Source: Cytauxzoon felis
Lineage: Eukaryota; Apicomplexa; Aconoidasida; Piroplasmida; Theileriidae
DNA length: 33,111 bases
Direction: 5' to 3'
NCBI GenBank assembly: GCA_020283715.1
Contig: JAIQCW010000030.1
Location: forward strand, 1 to 33,111
Under the pieces are notes generated by a model. The model was not told where the DNA came from. It did not search any database and saw only the letters and a program-made list of their open reading frames with translations. How positions within the stretch are numbered: position 1 is the stretch's first letter; the number at the start of each line of letters is the position of its first letter. Both the position numbers and the translations under genes were made by a program. Positions 15,529-24,871 of the stretch are shown piece by piece.

Positions 15529-17012
15529 ATCTAAAATTATTCTTTTATTATCACATAAATAACTTATAAATAATTAAATTTCAGGGCGCGACGGGCGGTG
15601 TGTATAAAGCTCATTATCAGTATTCACCGTTATATATATGACTAACGATTACTAGTGGTTCCTACTTAATTATAAATCAATTTCAATTTATAGTCCGTAC
15701 TACGATAAAATTTTTCTAATAATTAAATTTTTTACAAAATTCAATAAATTAAACTTTTTATATTATTATTTATCATTGTGTCATGTAAAATAGCCCAATA
15801 TATAAAGGACATAAAGATTTGACGTCATCCTTTTCTTCCTTTAATTCAATATTTCTAAGTATCTCAAAACCTTATTAATAAAAGATATAAAATAAATAAA
15901 AAGGGTTACGCTAGTTACAAAACTTAATCTGATACTTCACAGCACTAGCTGACGACAACCATGCATCACCTTTTAATTAATTAAATTTTTATATAAAAAA
16001 AATCAATTAATCAAGTTAAATATTGGTAAGATTTTTCGTGCTTCATCGAATTAATTTACATAACCCATCACTTGAATAAGCTCCCATCAGTTCCTTTAAA
16101 TTTCATTCTTGCGAATTTACTACTCAGGCGAAATATTTAACGCATTAGCTTTAAAACTGAAATAAATTTCCAATTTTTAATATTTATAATTTACAGCTGT
16201 AACTACTGGGGTATCTAATCCCATTTGCTGCTAACAGCTTTCATTCATCAATGTCAGATATACTTTAGTTTAATATTTTCATTCATGGTATTCCTTAATG
16301 TATCTTTTTAACATTTCACCGTTACTCAAAAAATTCTTCAAACTTATATTATTCTCAAAGACTATCAATCCTAACTATATGATTAAAAATACTATTTTTA
16401 AATTTAATAATTAATATTATAGTCCATCTTAGAATGCTTTATGCCCAATAATAATGAATAACGCTTATATCCTCTGTATTACCGCGGCTGCTGGCACAGA
16501 GTTAGCCGATATTTTCTTATAGTTCTATCACTTAGTTTAAAACCATATACAGAAGTTTACACTTTAACTTCTCCCTTCACTAAACGTTACTCTATCTAGA
16601 TTTCTCTAATTGTAGAATATTACACGTTGCCTATTTTTATTTTAAAAATTTAGACTTTATTTCAATTCTAACGTGATTGTAGATTCTCTCAAACCAATTA
16701 TTGATCTTCACCTTAATAGTTTAATAAAAATATTAAATAGTTAATCAAGTAATAAAATTAAATTATAAATAAAATTTTTATATGTACACAATGTTAAAAC
16801 ACTGATTAAGTACTTAGCTAGAATTATTATATCGTAAATACAAAAATACTTACTAGTTTTATTCTATAACATTTAAAATTGTAATTTTATTTTTCCTCAC
16901 CTTTACACTAATCTAATAATAAATATACTACTACAACATATTTAATTTAAATTTAATTAGCTTACGTTAAGATACGTCTATAGCGTTTATTCTAAGTCAG
17001 GATCAAACTTAC
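15478..17012 (-). rRNA. rrs: Small-subunit (16S-like) rRNA
   Basis: The minus strand opens with AGTTTGATCCTGACTTAGAA (about 16990-17009) and carries GCTAACTCTGTGCCAGCAGC (16484-16506 region, the 530 loop), the 790-type GGGATTAGATACCCCAGTAG region (16205-16225) and the 3' end GTCGTAACAAGGTAGCCGTA (about 15505-15525), then GGCTGGAT. After GGCTGGAT the sequence runs TTTAAATTTTTT without the CACCTCC anti-Shine-Dalgarno. Ends are approximate. Confidence 0.96.
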
Positions 17013-17079
17013 AGATAAAATATATCCAAAAATAATTAATAATTTAATTATAACTTTTATTATACATTAAAACTAATAT

Positions 17080-17152
17080 AAGATCTGAAAGGAATTAAAC
17101 CTTTATACTATAATTCGTAATTATATACTTTATCTATTTAAGCTACAGATCT
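17080..17152 (-). tRNA. trnR: tRNA-Arg(ACG)
   Basis: Acceptor AGATCTG/CAGATCT, D stem GCTT/AAGT, anticodon stem TATAA/TTATA with loop TTACGAA (ACG), T arm AAAGG-TTTAATT-CCTTT. Confidence 0.92.
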
Positions 17153-17172
17153 AATTAAATATTATATAAATA

Positions 17173-17246
17173 TAGACTTTTTTGGATTTGAACCTAAACT
17201 CTTATATTTATCACATATATGCTTTAACCAGTTAAGCTAAAAGTCT
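17173..17246 (-). tRNA. trnI: tRNA-Ile(GAU)
   Basis: Acceptor AGACTTT/AAAGTCT, D stem GCTT/AAGC region, anticodon stem TATAT/ATATA with loop GTGATAA (GAU), T loop TTCAAAT. Confidence 0.92.
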
Positions 17247-17265
17247 GTCAAATACAATTTTAAAA

Positions 17266-17338
17266 TGGAAATAAGTGGAATTTAACCTCTATTATTATTG
17301 TGCAAAAATAATATTTTAAACATTTAAATTATATTCCC
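17266..17338 (-). tRNA. trnA: tRNA-Ala(UGC)
   Basis: Acceptor GGGAATA/TATTTCC, D stem ATTT/AAAT, anticodon stem TTATT/AATAA with loop TTTGCAC (UGC), T loop TTAAATT with a mismatched stem. Confidence 0.9.
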
Positions 17339-17356
17339 ACAAGTTAAATACTTATT

Positions 17357-17427
17357 TAGACAATATTGGAATTGAACCAATTTATATTGAATGTAAATCA
17401 ATCATTTTACCAATAAATTAATTATCT
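17357..17427 (-). tRNA. trnV: tRNA-Val(UAC)
   Basis: Acceptor AGATAAT/ATTGTCT, D stem ATTT/AAAT, anticodon stem ATTGA/TCAAT with loop TTTACAT (UAC), T loop TTCAATT. Confidence 0.92.
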
Positions 17428-17594
17428 ATACTACACTACTAGATTACATAAAATATAGCCGATCTACTAATTAAATTTTCATTTAGATTAGTCTGAACAA
17501 CTACAAACTTCCGTTACTAACATTTCAACATAATAATCATATTTAGTATAAACAAACTACTAAATTAATACTCTAAAAATATATTTTTTCATTT
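17428..17594. other. Non-coding lead-in to the tandem repeats
   Basis: No ORF or tRNA recognised. On the plus strand it is A- and C-rich relative to T and G (17461-17520: C11, G5), like the repeats that follow. Confidence 0.5.
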
Positions 17595-18710
17595 AAACTA
17601 AAAATCTAATATCTTATATCTATATATATATGAGAGTTTTCGTTTTTGCCAAAAAAAATACAAAAATAAATTACTATGCTGAAATATAAGTGGTTGATAT
17701 ACTAAATATTAACAACCTGCTAAAACATTCAATATTACTTAATTAATTCTACTCTAAAATCTATATTTATAAAAATCATAAATCTATGTCAATATGTAAA
17801 ACGAATTACTACCTAATAATTTCTAATGAAAAAATATATATAATAGTAAAATTAATACAACTTAAATCCTTCAATTTTACATAAAACTAAACTATTATGC
17901 CTAAATTAACTAAATCAAAACATACATTTACATCAAACTAAAAATCTAATATCTTATATCTATATATATATATGTGAGAGTTTTCGTTTTTGCCAAAAAA
18001 ATACAAAAATGAATTACTATGCTGAAATATAAATGGTTAATATACTAAATATTAACAACCTGCTAAAACATTCAATATTACTTAATTAATTTTACTCTAA
18101 AATCTATATTTATAAAAATCATAAATCTATGTCAATATGTGAAACGAATTACTACCTAATAATTTCTAATGAAAAAATATATATAACAATAAAATTAATA
18201 CAACTTAAATCCTTCAATTTCACATAAAACTAAGCTATTATGCCTAAATTAACTAAATCAAAACATACATTTATATCAAACTAAAAATCCGACACCTTAT
18301 ATCTATATATATATATGTGAGAGTTTTCGTTTTTGCCAAAAAAATACAAAAATGAATTACTATGCTGAGATGTAAATAGTTAATATACTAAATATTAACA
18401 ACCTGCTAAAACATTCAATATCACTTAATTAATTCTACTCTAAAATCTATATTTATAAAAATAATAAATCTATATCAATATGTGAAACAAATTACTACCT
18501 TATAATTTCTAATGAAAAAATATATATAACAGTAAAATTAATATAAACTTAAATCCTTCAATTTCACATAAAACTAAACTATCATGCCTAAATTAACTAA
18601 GTTAAAACACACATTTTACATCAAACTAAAAATCTAACATCTCATATATATATATAATATAAATATAAAAGTTTTCATTTTCACCAAAAAATACAAAAAC
18701 AAATTACTTA
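17595..18710. repeat. Tandem ~340-bp repeat, three full copies and a partial fourth
   Basis: Units begin with AAACTAAAAATC at about 17595, 17935, 18278 and 18623, giving periods of about 340, 343 and 345 bp; the fourth unit breaks off after about 85 bp. Copies are near-identical and include the constant segments GAGAGTTTTCGTTTTTGCC, ACAACCTGCTAAAACATTC and TAATTTCTAATGAAAAAATA. A variable (TA)n run precedes the GAGAG segment in the full units. No unit contains a plausible ORF or tRNA. Copies 3 and 4 are the most diverged. This is the longest stretch without a gene. Confidence 0.95.
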
Positions 18711-18730
18711 AAAAATTCCAACTTATTTAT

Positions 18731-18803
18731 TATAAATAAAGAGATTTGAACTCTTAAATCTAAATTCTAAATTTAGTACGTTTACCATTTACGTCATATT
18801 TAC
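18731..18803 (-). tRNA. trnL: tRNA-Leu(UAG), short variable arm
   Basis: Acceptor GTAAATA/TATTTAT, D stem ACGT/ACGT, anticodon stem CTAAA/TTTAG with loop TTTAGAA (UAG), T arm AAGAG-TTCAAAT-CTCTT. The variable region is only about 5 nt (ATTTA), whereas leucine tRNAs usually have a long arm, as trnL(UAA) does here. Identity is taken from the anticodon. Confidence 0.85.
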
Positions 18804-18806
18804 ATA

Positions 18807-18881
18807 CACCAAAAATCAGATTTGAACTGATTACCTATGGTCCTTCAAACCATTACTCTAACCATATTGAGCTATTTTGGT
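18807..18881 (-). tRNA. trnF: tRNA-Phe(GAA)
   Basis: Acceptor ACCAAAA/TTTTGGT, D stem GCTC/GAGT, anticodon stem ATGGT/ACCAT with loop TTGAAGG (GAA), T arm ATCAG-TTCAAAT-CTGAT. Confidence 0.93.
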
Positions 18882-18891
18882 TACAAAAAAC

Positions 18892-18965
18892 TGAATTTAA
18901 TAAGACTTTAACTTATATTGAAAATTTAGAAAATTTTTGTTTTAAACCATTTAAACTATAAATTC
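18892..18965 (-). tRNA. trnR: tRNA-Arg(UCU)
   Basis: Acceptor GAATTTA/TAAATTC, D stem GTTT/AAAC, anticodon stem AAAAT/ATTTT with loop TTTCTAA (UCU), T loop TTAAAGT. Confidence 0.9.
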
Positions 18966-19029
18966 ATTTATAACAACAACACCCAAAAATAAAAAACATA
19001 CTTCAACCTGTGTATATAACCTTTTATAT

Positions 19030-19102
19030 CTCCTTAAATTAGACTTGAACTAATATAATATTGATTAACAATCAATTGCTCTACCTATTAAGCTATTAAG
19101 GA
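19030..19102 (-). tRNA. trnN: tRNA-Asn(GUU)
   Basis: Acceptor TCCTTAA/TTAAGGA, D stem GCTT/GAGC, anticodon stem ATTGA/TCAAT with loop TTGTTAA (GUU), T loop TTCAAGT. Confidence 0.93.
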
Positions 19103-19319
19103 TACAAGTACAAAATATCTAAAAATACACAACACAAAAATACTTTATACTGTTATAACCTCTAACCTAAAATAACAAAACAAATTTTAATAAACAAAAT
19201 AGAAACGCCATATTTTTTAATACTACAAAAACAAATTAATTTATATAAATAAACACATAAAAATATAAACTTAATAACGGCATTTTCAATATAATTATAA
19301 TACAAAATTATACCAAAAA
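19103..19319. other. Non-coding spacer before the trnfM repeat
   Basis: No ORF or tRNA recognised on either strand; AT-rich, A- and C-biased on the plus strand. Confidence 0.5.
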
Positions 19320-19672
19320 CCCTAAAATTTTACCATATTTAAACACAATTACACTATCTAAATATAACTATATTCGACATCAAAATTTTGGTCTAAAAAT
19401 GACATAAAAGTATATGAATTTATATACTTCAGAACATGTCGCCACACATAAAATTAACATTTTTTTTGTACAAAAAATATACTGATAATACCTACACCTA
19501 AACCAAATAATTAGGAATTTACATATTTATTTGACACAAAACCCTAAAAAATAAAACAAATACTCCATATATAAACAAATCAAACATAAAATTTTAACAA
19601 AAAACGGATTTGAACCGCCAATCTTCGGGTTATGAAACCGATGAGTTAACCAAATTACTCCATTTTGTTAAA
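19320..19672. repeat. Direct repeat copy 1 containing trnfM
   Basis: It pairs with 19961-20310 at a spacing of about 641 bp. The first ~120 bp differ by about one base between copies, the middle is clearly diverged with indels, and the tRNA at the end is again nearly identical. Palindromes recur in both: AAGTATAT-gaattt-ATATACTT and TTTTTTGTACAAAAAA. Confidence 0.92.
19595..19669 (-). tRNA. trnfM: Initiator tRNA-fMet(CAU), copy 1
   Basis: Acceptor AACAAAA/TTTTGTT, D stem GAGT/ACTC, loop TTCATAA (CAU), T arm with TTCAAAT. The run TGGAGTAATTTGGTTAACTC followed by ATCGG...CCCGAAG resembles the plastid initiator tRNA (T-G-G-A-G-C-A-G...T-C-G-G-G-C-T-C-A-T-A-A-C-C-C-G-A), which separates it from the CAU tRNA at 11404. 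It differs from copy 2 in the T loop by one base. Confidence 0.9.
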
Positions 19673-19960
19673 GCACCATCTATAATAATATTACTATAAT
19701 TGAACTATTAAAAAGTATTTTACAAAAATTAATACAAACGAACTGTATATACAAATTTAACAATTAAATCTAAAAATAATATTTAATTCGTCCTGATAAT
19801 GCTTTTAACACTGTTAAAACCTAAACTACAAATTCTAAATAAAAATACTAAAATTAAAAATTTTTCATTTATCTCATAAAATATAAATTAAATCACTAGA
19901 AAAATATCTTATTAATAATTCAAATTTCACAGTTCACACAATAAACATATGTACTCAAAA
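19673..19960. other. Unique spacer between trnfM repeat copies
   Basis: About 285 bp not shared with either copy. No ORF, tRNA or clear inverted repeat recognised. Confidence 0.5.
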
Positions 19961-20310
19961 CCCTAAAATTTTGCCATATTTAAACACAATTACACTATCT
20001 AAATATAACTATATTCGACATCAAAATTTTGGTCTAAAAATGACATAAAAGTATATGAATTTATATACTTCAGAACATGTCACAACACACAAAATTAACA
20101 TTTTTTTGTACAAAAAATATACCAATAATACCTACCCCTAAACTAAATAATCAAGAACTTACACATTTATTCAACCCAAAACCCTAAAAAATAAAACAAT
20201 ACTTATATATAAATAAATCCAATATGAAATCTTAACAAAAAACGGACTTGAACCGCCAATCTTCGGGTTATGAAACCGATGAGTTAACCAAATTACTCCA
20301 TTTTGTTAAA
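19961..20310. repeat. Direct repeat copy 2 containing trnfM
   Basis: Second copy of 19320-19672. It ends about 10 bp before the rps2 stop codon. The conserved left ~120 bp and right tRNA flank a diverged centre. Confidence 0.92.
20233..20307 (-). tRNA. trnfM: Initiator tRNA-fMet(CAU), copy 2
   Basis: Same cloverleaf as the copy at 19595-19669; T loop TTCAAGT instead of TTCAAAT. Both copies look functional by base pairing. Confidence 0.9.
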
Positions 20311-20320
20311 ATATATATCC

Positions 20321-21013
20321 CTATTTGTCTTTTAATCTCTTATAAGAATTAATATAAGCCGTAGTAATAAGTTTTAAAATTAAATTCAATGATACTTCAT
20401 TTATATTATTACTATACAGATAAAAATCTAATATAGTAACATCAAAATTTAAACTACATACTCCAAATAAAAACCTATTTGTATATAAACTTTCCTTAAT
20501 AATATTTTGACTAAAATCTAAATTAAATAAAAAAATAAATTTTGAAAAATCTTTTGATTTTAAACTAACATTTATTCTTTTAAATTTATCATAAATAAAT
20601 AATATGTCCTTTGGAACATCAAATTCAATCCCAAAAAACTGAATTTTAAATACCCAATTATATATTATAAAAATATCTTTTAAAACATATTTGTTTGTTA
20701 ACAAACCATTTATCCAATTATTGTTAAAATAATTATTATCCGTAACTTGTAATAAAAATTTTATAAATTTTTTATTATAAAACTTAAAACTATATATAAA
20801 CGTTACATATAAATTATTTACACTTAAAAAATAAAACAATTTATATAATTTATATAAATAAATTGAAGTATAAGTTAAATTTAAAATACAACTATTATCT
20901 GTTACTTTATATAAACCACAATTATAATCTTTTGATCTTAAAACACTATCCAAATGAATATTATTTTTTAATAAATAATCAAATGTTAAAAACTTTATAT
21001 CATTATTAACCAT
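20321..21013 (-). CDS. rps2: Ribosomal protein S2
   Basis: S2 binds late to the small subunit beside S1/S21 positions. The diagnostic block is at about residues 83-112: FIKFLLQVTDNNYFNNNWIN then GLLTNKYVLKDI (compare A-x-x-x-x-x-Y-V-N-x-R-W-L-G-G-M-L-T-N). FGIEFDVPKDILFIYD matches the P-D-x-x-F-V-x-D motif, and the C-terminus gives LNLILKLITTAYINSYKRLK (compare I-x-L-I-x-x-x-I-A-D-A). At 230 aa the length is normal. It follows rpoC2 as in red-algal plastids and other apicoplasts. Confidence 0.9.
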   Translation of the reverse strand: MVNNDIKFLTFDYLLKNNIHLDSVLRSKDYNCGLYKVTDNSCILNLTYTSIYLYKLYKLFYFLSVNNLYVTFIYSFKFYNKKFIKFLLQVTDNNYFNNNWINGLLTNKYVLKDIFIIYNWVFKIQFFGIEFDVPKDILFIYDKFKRINVSLKSKDFSKFIFLFNLDFSQNIIKESLYTNRFLFGVCSLNFDVTILDFYLYSNNINEVSLNLILKLITTAYINSYKRLKDK

Positions 21014-21048
21014 AATATTATTATACGCTTATTTATTATACTAATTAT

Positions 21049-22014
21049 TTAATTTATAAAATATCTATACCATCCTGACCCAATAGGAATAAAATCAGAT
21101 AGTAAAATATTAGTTTTAACTTCTACCTGCCAATCTATTTTATATTCTAAAATCAATTTTCTTAATGTATGAGTTATATTTCTAAAACTCAATTTAGATA
21201 ATATCCCACTACTTACCAGTACGTATTTAGTTAATCCTATTAAATAAGGACAATAACTACAAATATCTAACCCGCTAATATATAAAGAATTATTAATAAT
21301 ATTCATATATTTTAAAGATAAAACATCTGATATATCAAATGGACAATCCCCAGAACCGTCTATTTCAATAAAAGATGATATTTTAGCTATTATAATAATT
21401 AAATTTGATTGCAAAACATTAATATTATTATTATTGTACAAAGAACACAATGATAACAATAATCCTATATAATAATAAAATAATGCAATAAAAGAACTTT
21501 TATAATTATTATCTTCTTTTGCACTTAAATAAATATAAATATTCCGTATATAAGTATCTATACTTACAATATTTCCTAAAGTAATAGGAGCTAAAATCAA
21601 ACTAGGCTTAAATAAATTATAACTAAATATAAATTCTTCAATTCGTTTATTATATTTATTAATTAAATATAAATGACATTTATCTATTAGCTTATTATCT
21701 TCATAATCACTTACAAAAGCTTTTACAAAATTAATAGTTTTAAAAAAGTGCAAATCATCTTTAATATCATGTCTACCCTCAAATAACTTATCTATTAACT
21801 TAAGGTCATCTTCTTCACCATTATTTATAAACCTTTTAATACTGTTTAATAATTTAATATTATATCTATATAAGGCAAAAATATGTGAAAGTTTATGATT
21901 AAAATGATTTTTAAAATATTCGTTATCTATAAAATTACTGTTAGTAAAAGGGATTATATATAAACTATCACTTAAATCTATAAATTTGAACAATAAATTA
22001 TCTATAATATTCAT
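21049..22014 (-). CDS. rpoC2b: RNA polymerase beta'' subunit, C-terminal part
   Basis: Second half of the split plastid beta'' subunit. The C-terminal signature is clear: SSGILSKLSFRNITHTLRKL (compare S-A-A-S-F-Q-E-T-T-x-V-L-x-x-A), then KIDWQVEVKTNILLSDFIPI and GSGW (compare D-x-L-x-G-L-K-E-N-V-I-x-G-x-L-I-P-A-G-T-G). The middle is much shorter than in plants and algae. It starts 5 bp after the rpoC2a stop and in a different frame, so the two are separate ORFs. The split agrees with the rpoC2 organisation I recall for piroplasm apicoplasts. Confidence 0.92.
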   Translation of the reverse strand: MNIIDNLLFKFIDLSDSLYIIPFTNSNFIDNEYFKNHFNHKLSHIFALYRYNIKLLNSIKRFINNGEEDDLKLIDKLFEGRHDIKDDLHFFKTINFVKAFVSDYEDNKLIDKCHLYLINKYNKRIEEFIFSYNLFKPSLILAPITLGNIVSIDTYIRNIYIYLSAKEDNNYKSSFIALFYYYIGLLLSLCSLYNNNNINVLQSNLIIIIAKISSFIEIDGSGDCPFDISDVLSLKYMNIINNSLYISGLDICSYCPYLIGLTKYVLVSSGILSKLSFRNITHTLRKLILEYKIDWQVEVKTNILLSDFIPIGSGWYRYFIN

Positions 22015-22019
22015 ATTAG

Positions 22020-23132
22020 TTAAATTTTAATAGTAATAACTTTATTATCTATAATATCTTTGATATTGTATAAATTATGTATATTATAATATAAACTGGT
22101 ACTATTTAAAAACATTAAAGACCATATATTGTCAATAAGCTTAGATAACACTAAATACATAAAATTGTTATGATAAGAAAAATTATTTATATTAAAATTA
22201 AAATATACATTATATTTTACAAGATTATAATCATATTTTATTAAACTATTATTATACATTTTATTTAATCTAATATATTTGTAAAAACTTCTATTAGTTT
22301 CTACATAATTTAATATAAAATTAACATTTAGATTATTATAAGTTACATTATCAACCAAACATTTAATATGTTTGTAAGATTTATCTTTATTACTTATACT
22401 ACTTCCTAAATGAAAAGTTCTTAACAACATTTGTGTACTAGGTTCCCCCAATGCTTGACTAGTTATTATACCTTTATTATAACTGTTCATACTGTATAAT
22501 TTATGATTAATATTCAGACAATTTAAACATATTGATCTGTTATTTAAACATAAAAAAGATATGTTAAGTTTCTTATATACATTCTTAAACCTGTACAAAT
22601 ATATATATCTTGTAAAACAATTAGCTTCTTTAATAACAACTTCCCTTAAGGACTCTACTAGACGTCTAGATAAATATCCAGAATCTGCTGTAGTCAAACT
22701 ACCGTCAATGATACTTCTTCTTGCTGTAAACAAAGAAAATACAAAATCTTTTGAAGATAACCCCGTATATAAATTACTAGATAAAGATGAATTAAACTTT
22801 TTTAAACTACTATATCCTTTATATCCTGTCATTTGAAATAACTGATTAAACGTTAATTTAATACCTAAATTCAAAAATAAATATAAAGAAGAAAAAAAAC
22901 TATCTTTCTCTAAATAAATTTTTAATAAAAATGAAAATTTATCAAAAACATAATTTTTGTTTTTATAAACATCTAAAAATTTAATAGGAAACCTTTTAAA
23001 ATCTAACATAGAATAACTAAACATATAATTAGATGAATATTCAAAACTTAACCTTACAACCTCTTGTAAGTAATCTTCTAAACTACTTATATCAAATAAT
23101 TTTAAAAAACTTATATTATCTTTACCTATCAT
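22020..23132 (-). CDS. rpoC2a: RNA polymerase beta'' subunit, N-terminal part
   Basis: First half of split beta''. It contains the trigger-loop region: FSLFTARRSIIDGSLTTADS then GYLSRRLVESLREVV (compare F-x-S-x-H-G-A-R-K-G-L-x-D-T-A-L-x-T-A-D-S-G-Y-L-T-R-R-L-V-D-V) and TSQALGEPSTQMLLRTFHLG (compare A-x-S-I-G-E-P-G-T-Q-L-T-M-R-T-F-H-T-G). A C-L-N-N...C-L-N-C cysteine cluster near residues 193-209 matches the beta' zinc site. The start ATG overlaps the rpoC1 TGA stop (ATGA). Codon use favours T and G on the coding strand compared with the ribosomal operon. Confidence 0.95.
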   Translation of the reverse strand: MIGKDNISFLKLFDISSLEDYLQEVVRLSFEYSSNYMFSYSMLDFKRFPIKFLDVYKNKNYVFDKFSFLLKIYLEKDSFFSSLYLFLNLGIKLTFNQLFQMTGYKGYSSLKKFNSSLSSNLYTGLSSKDFVFSLFTARRSIIDGSLTTADSGYLSRRLVESLREVVIKEANCFTRYIYLYRFKNVYKKLNISFLCLNNRSICLNCLNINHKLYSMNSYNKGIITSQALGEPSTQMLLRTFHLGSSISNKDKSYKHIKCLVDNVTYNNLNVNFILNYVETNRSFYKYIRLNKMYNNSLIKYDYNLVKYNVYFNFNINNFSYHNNFMYLVLSKLIDNIWSLMFLNSTSLYYNIHNLYNIKDIIDNKVITIKI

Positions 23133-24865
23133 TTATCACAAGTATTTATATTACATAGTACTCTTCCTAAAGTTGTTAAATAAATATAATTAAAAGATCT
23201 TAGAAACACCGGATAATCTACAAAAATACTTTTTGTAGCATATGATTCTAATAAACAATAATAATCTTCTATAACATAACTATTAAATAAATTCCAAAAA
23301 TTATAAACTAATAATGTATAAGATCCAACTATTAATCCCTGAGAAAAATTAAATATATTTTTCCTTGTTGTAGGAGAATAAATATTAACTAATGCTTTCA
23401 TCATATTTATAGATTCTAATATAGTAGATTGTTCTAAAATAGTAAAAATACCCATTATATCACCGTCAAAATCAGCATTATAACCAGCACAAGCTAATAT
23501 AGACAATTTAATAGATTCACCTTCACTGACAATAGGACAAAAAGATTGTACATTCATTTTATGTAATGTAGGAGCTCTGTTAACTGTTATAGAATATTCA
23601 TTTAAATAATCTACATATAAAATCTTATTAAATATACTAGACTCATATAATAATAATTCATTAATCATATCTTTATTATCCGTTTTATCGTCTTCCTTAC
23701 AAGCTAAATATCTCTTATAGGCATATTTAGTAAGTTTAGGTTCTTCTTCAAGAGGTTCTTCTTCATCTTCACTCTCATCATGTTCATATTCTAAATCTTC
23801 ATCGAGTAAAAACTGTCTATCTAAAACATTAGAAATCATATTAATAGGTAAACCTATATACTTTAAAGATAGATAAGGTCCGGGAACTATAACAGTTCTA
23901 CCAGAATAATCTACCCTAAATCCTAATAAATTTTGTCTGAATAAACCTTGTTTACTAGGTAATTTTTCATATATAGTTTTGTCTTTCGGAGAAACAGCCT
24001 TAACTGAGGCATTGTCTAATATAGAATCTACAAGAAAATATAATCTTATAATATTTTTAATATTATAATTATAAGGCTTATGTATTAATGCGTAAGCATT
24101 AGTATCTAGCAGATAAGAATATAACCAATTCAATTTATTTTTTAATGTAAATTTTTTACTGTATGACGGTACCTCTCTTAATGAAACAGGTAAAACAGGA
24201 AATAGTACAATAAAAAGTTCTTTAAATACTAATATATTATCTATAAAATTATTAACTATAACAAGTTTGTCTACATGTGTCAACTTATTATATCTTTTAA
24301 TTTTACCCAATTTAAATTTGAATAATTCAAGAGAAGTTATTAGATTATTTACTATATTTAATAAATTAAAAAATTTACTAGATACAAACTTATAATGAAC
24401 AAAATAATTTATTAATTTATTATCATAATAGTCTAAATTGAAAAAAGATTTAATTTTTAAATCATCTATATATTTTGTCCCTTTAAATAACTTTAAAATA
24501 GACATAAAATCATTAAATCTAATAGGATTAATAATAGGAAAATCTAATAATATAGCTCCGAATCTATAATTTCTTTTTAAATTATACTGCATTACAGTAT
24601 TGCACTTTTTACATATATATTTTTCTATTTGATTTTCATTAAATTCTAATATACCGGTACACCTTGTATTTTGACATACATAAATAAAATCAAATATTCT
24701 CTCACAGAACAGCCCTCCTTCTCTATATCTTTTCCTTTTATGTAAAAAAAATGGAGATGAATACACAATACCTACTATATATTTATCTAAAAATTTCCGT
24801 ATAATCAATCTACTTAAATCTTGTGCTGACAGTGAAGAAAATTTAATATTATGTAAAGAAAACAT
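23129..24865 (-). CDS. rpoC1: RNA polymerase beta' subunit
   Basis: Catalytic subunit of the plastid-encoded polymerase. The active-site motif NADFDGD, with three metal-binding Asp, lies at about residue 462. GRTVIVPGPYLSLKYIGLP and VNRAPTLHKMNVQSF are standard blocks. An N-terminal zinc ribbon (CQNTRCTG...CKKCN) is present. Between the G-L-P block and N-R-A-P-T-L-H sits a strongly acidic insertion (about residues 351-375, 23740-23812) where the family is usually basic. It ends in TGA, overlapping the rpoC2a start, and begins 6 bp after the rpoB stop. At 578 aa it is of ordinary plastid length. Confidence 0.97.
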   Translation of the reverse strand: MFSLHNIKFSSLSAQDLSRLIIRKFLDKYIVGIVYSSPFFLHKRKRYREGGLFCERIFDFIYVCQNTRCTGILEFNENQIEKYICKKCNTVMQYNLKRNYRFGAILLDFPIINPIRFNDFMSILKLFKGTKYIDDLKIKSFFNLDYYDNKLINYFVHYKFVSSKFFNLLNIVNNLITSLELFKFKLGKIKRYNKLTHVDKLVIVNNFIDNILVFKELFIVLFPVLPVSLREVPSYSKKFTLKNKLNWLYSYLLDTNAYALIHKPYNYNIKNIIRLYFLVDSILDNASVKAVSPKDKTIYEKLPSKQGLFRQNLLGFRVDYSGRTVIVPGPYLSLKYIGLPINMISNVLDRQFLLDEDLEYEHDESEDEEEPLEEEPKLTKYAYKRYLACKEDDKTDNKDMINELLLYESSIFNKILYVDYLNEYSITVNRAPTLHKMNVQSFCPIVSEGESIKLSILACAGYNADFDGDIMGIFTILEQSTILESINMMKALVNIYSPTTRKNIFNFSQGLIVGSYTLLVYNFWNLFNSYVIEDYYCLLESYATKSIFVDYPVFLRSFNYIYLTTLGRVLCNINTCDK

Positions 24866-24871
24866 TAGCCC

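Noticed and set aside
12300..17012. Second rRNA unit or inverted repeat as in Plasmodium
   Set aside because: Only one SSU and one LSU copy are visible in the window, both on the minus strand.
17595..18710. CRISPR array or insertion sequence
   Set aside because: Units are about 340 bp, contiguous, with no short repeat/spacer pattern, no transposase and no terminal inverted repeats.
22561..22836. Plus-strand 91-aa ORF inside rpoC2a
   Set aside because: Antisense to the conserved trigger-loop region; a shadow.
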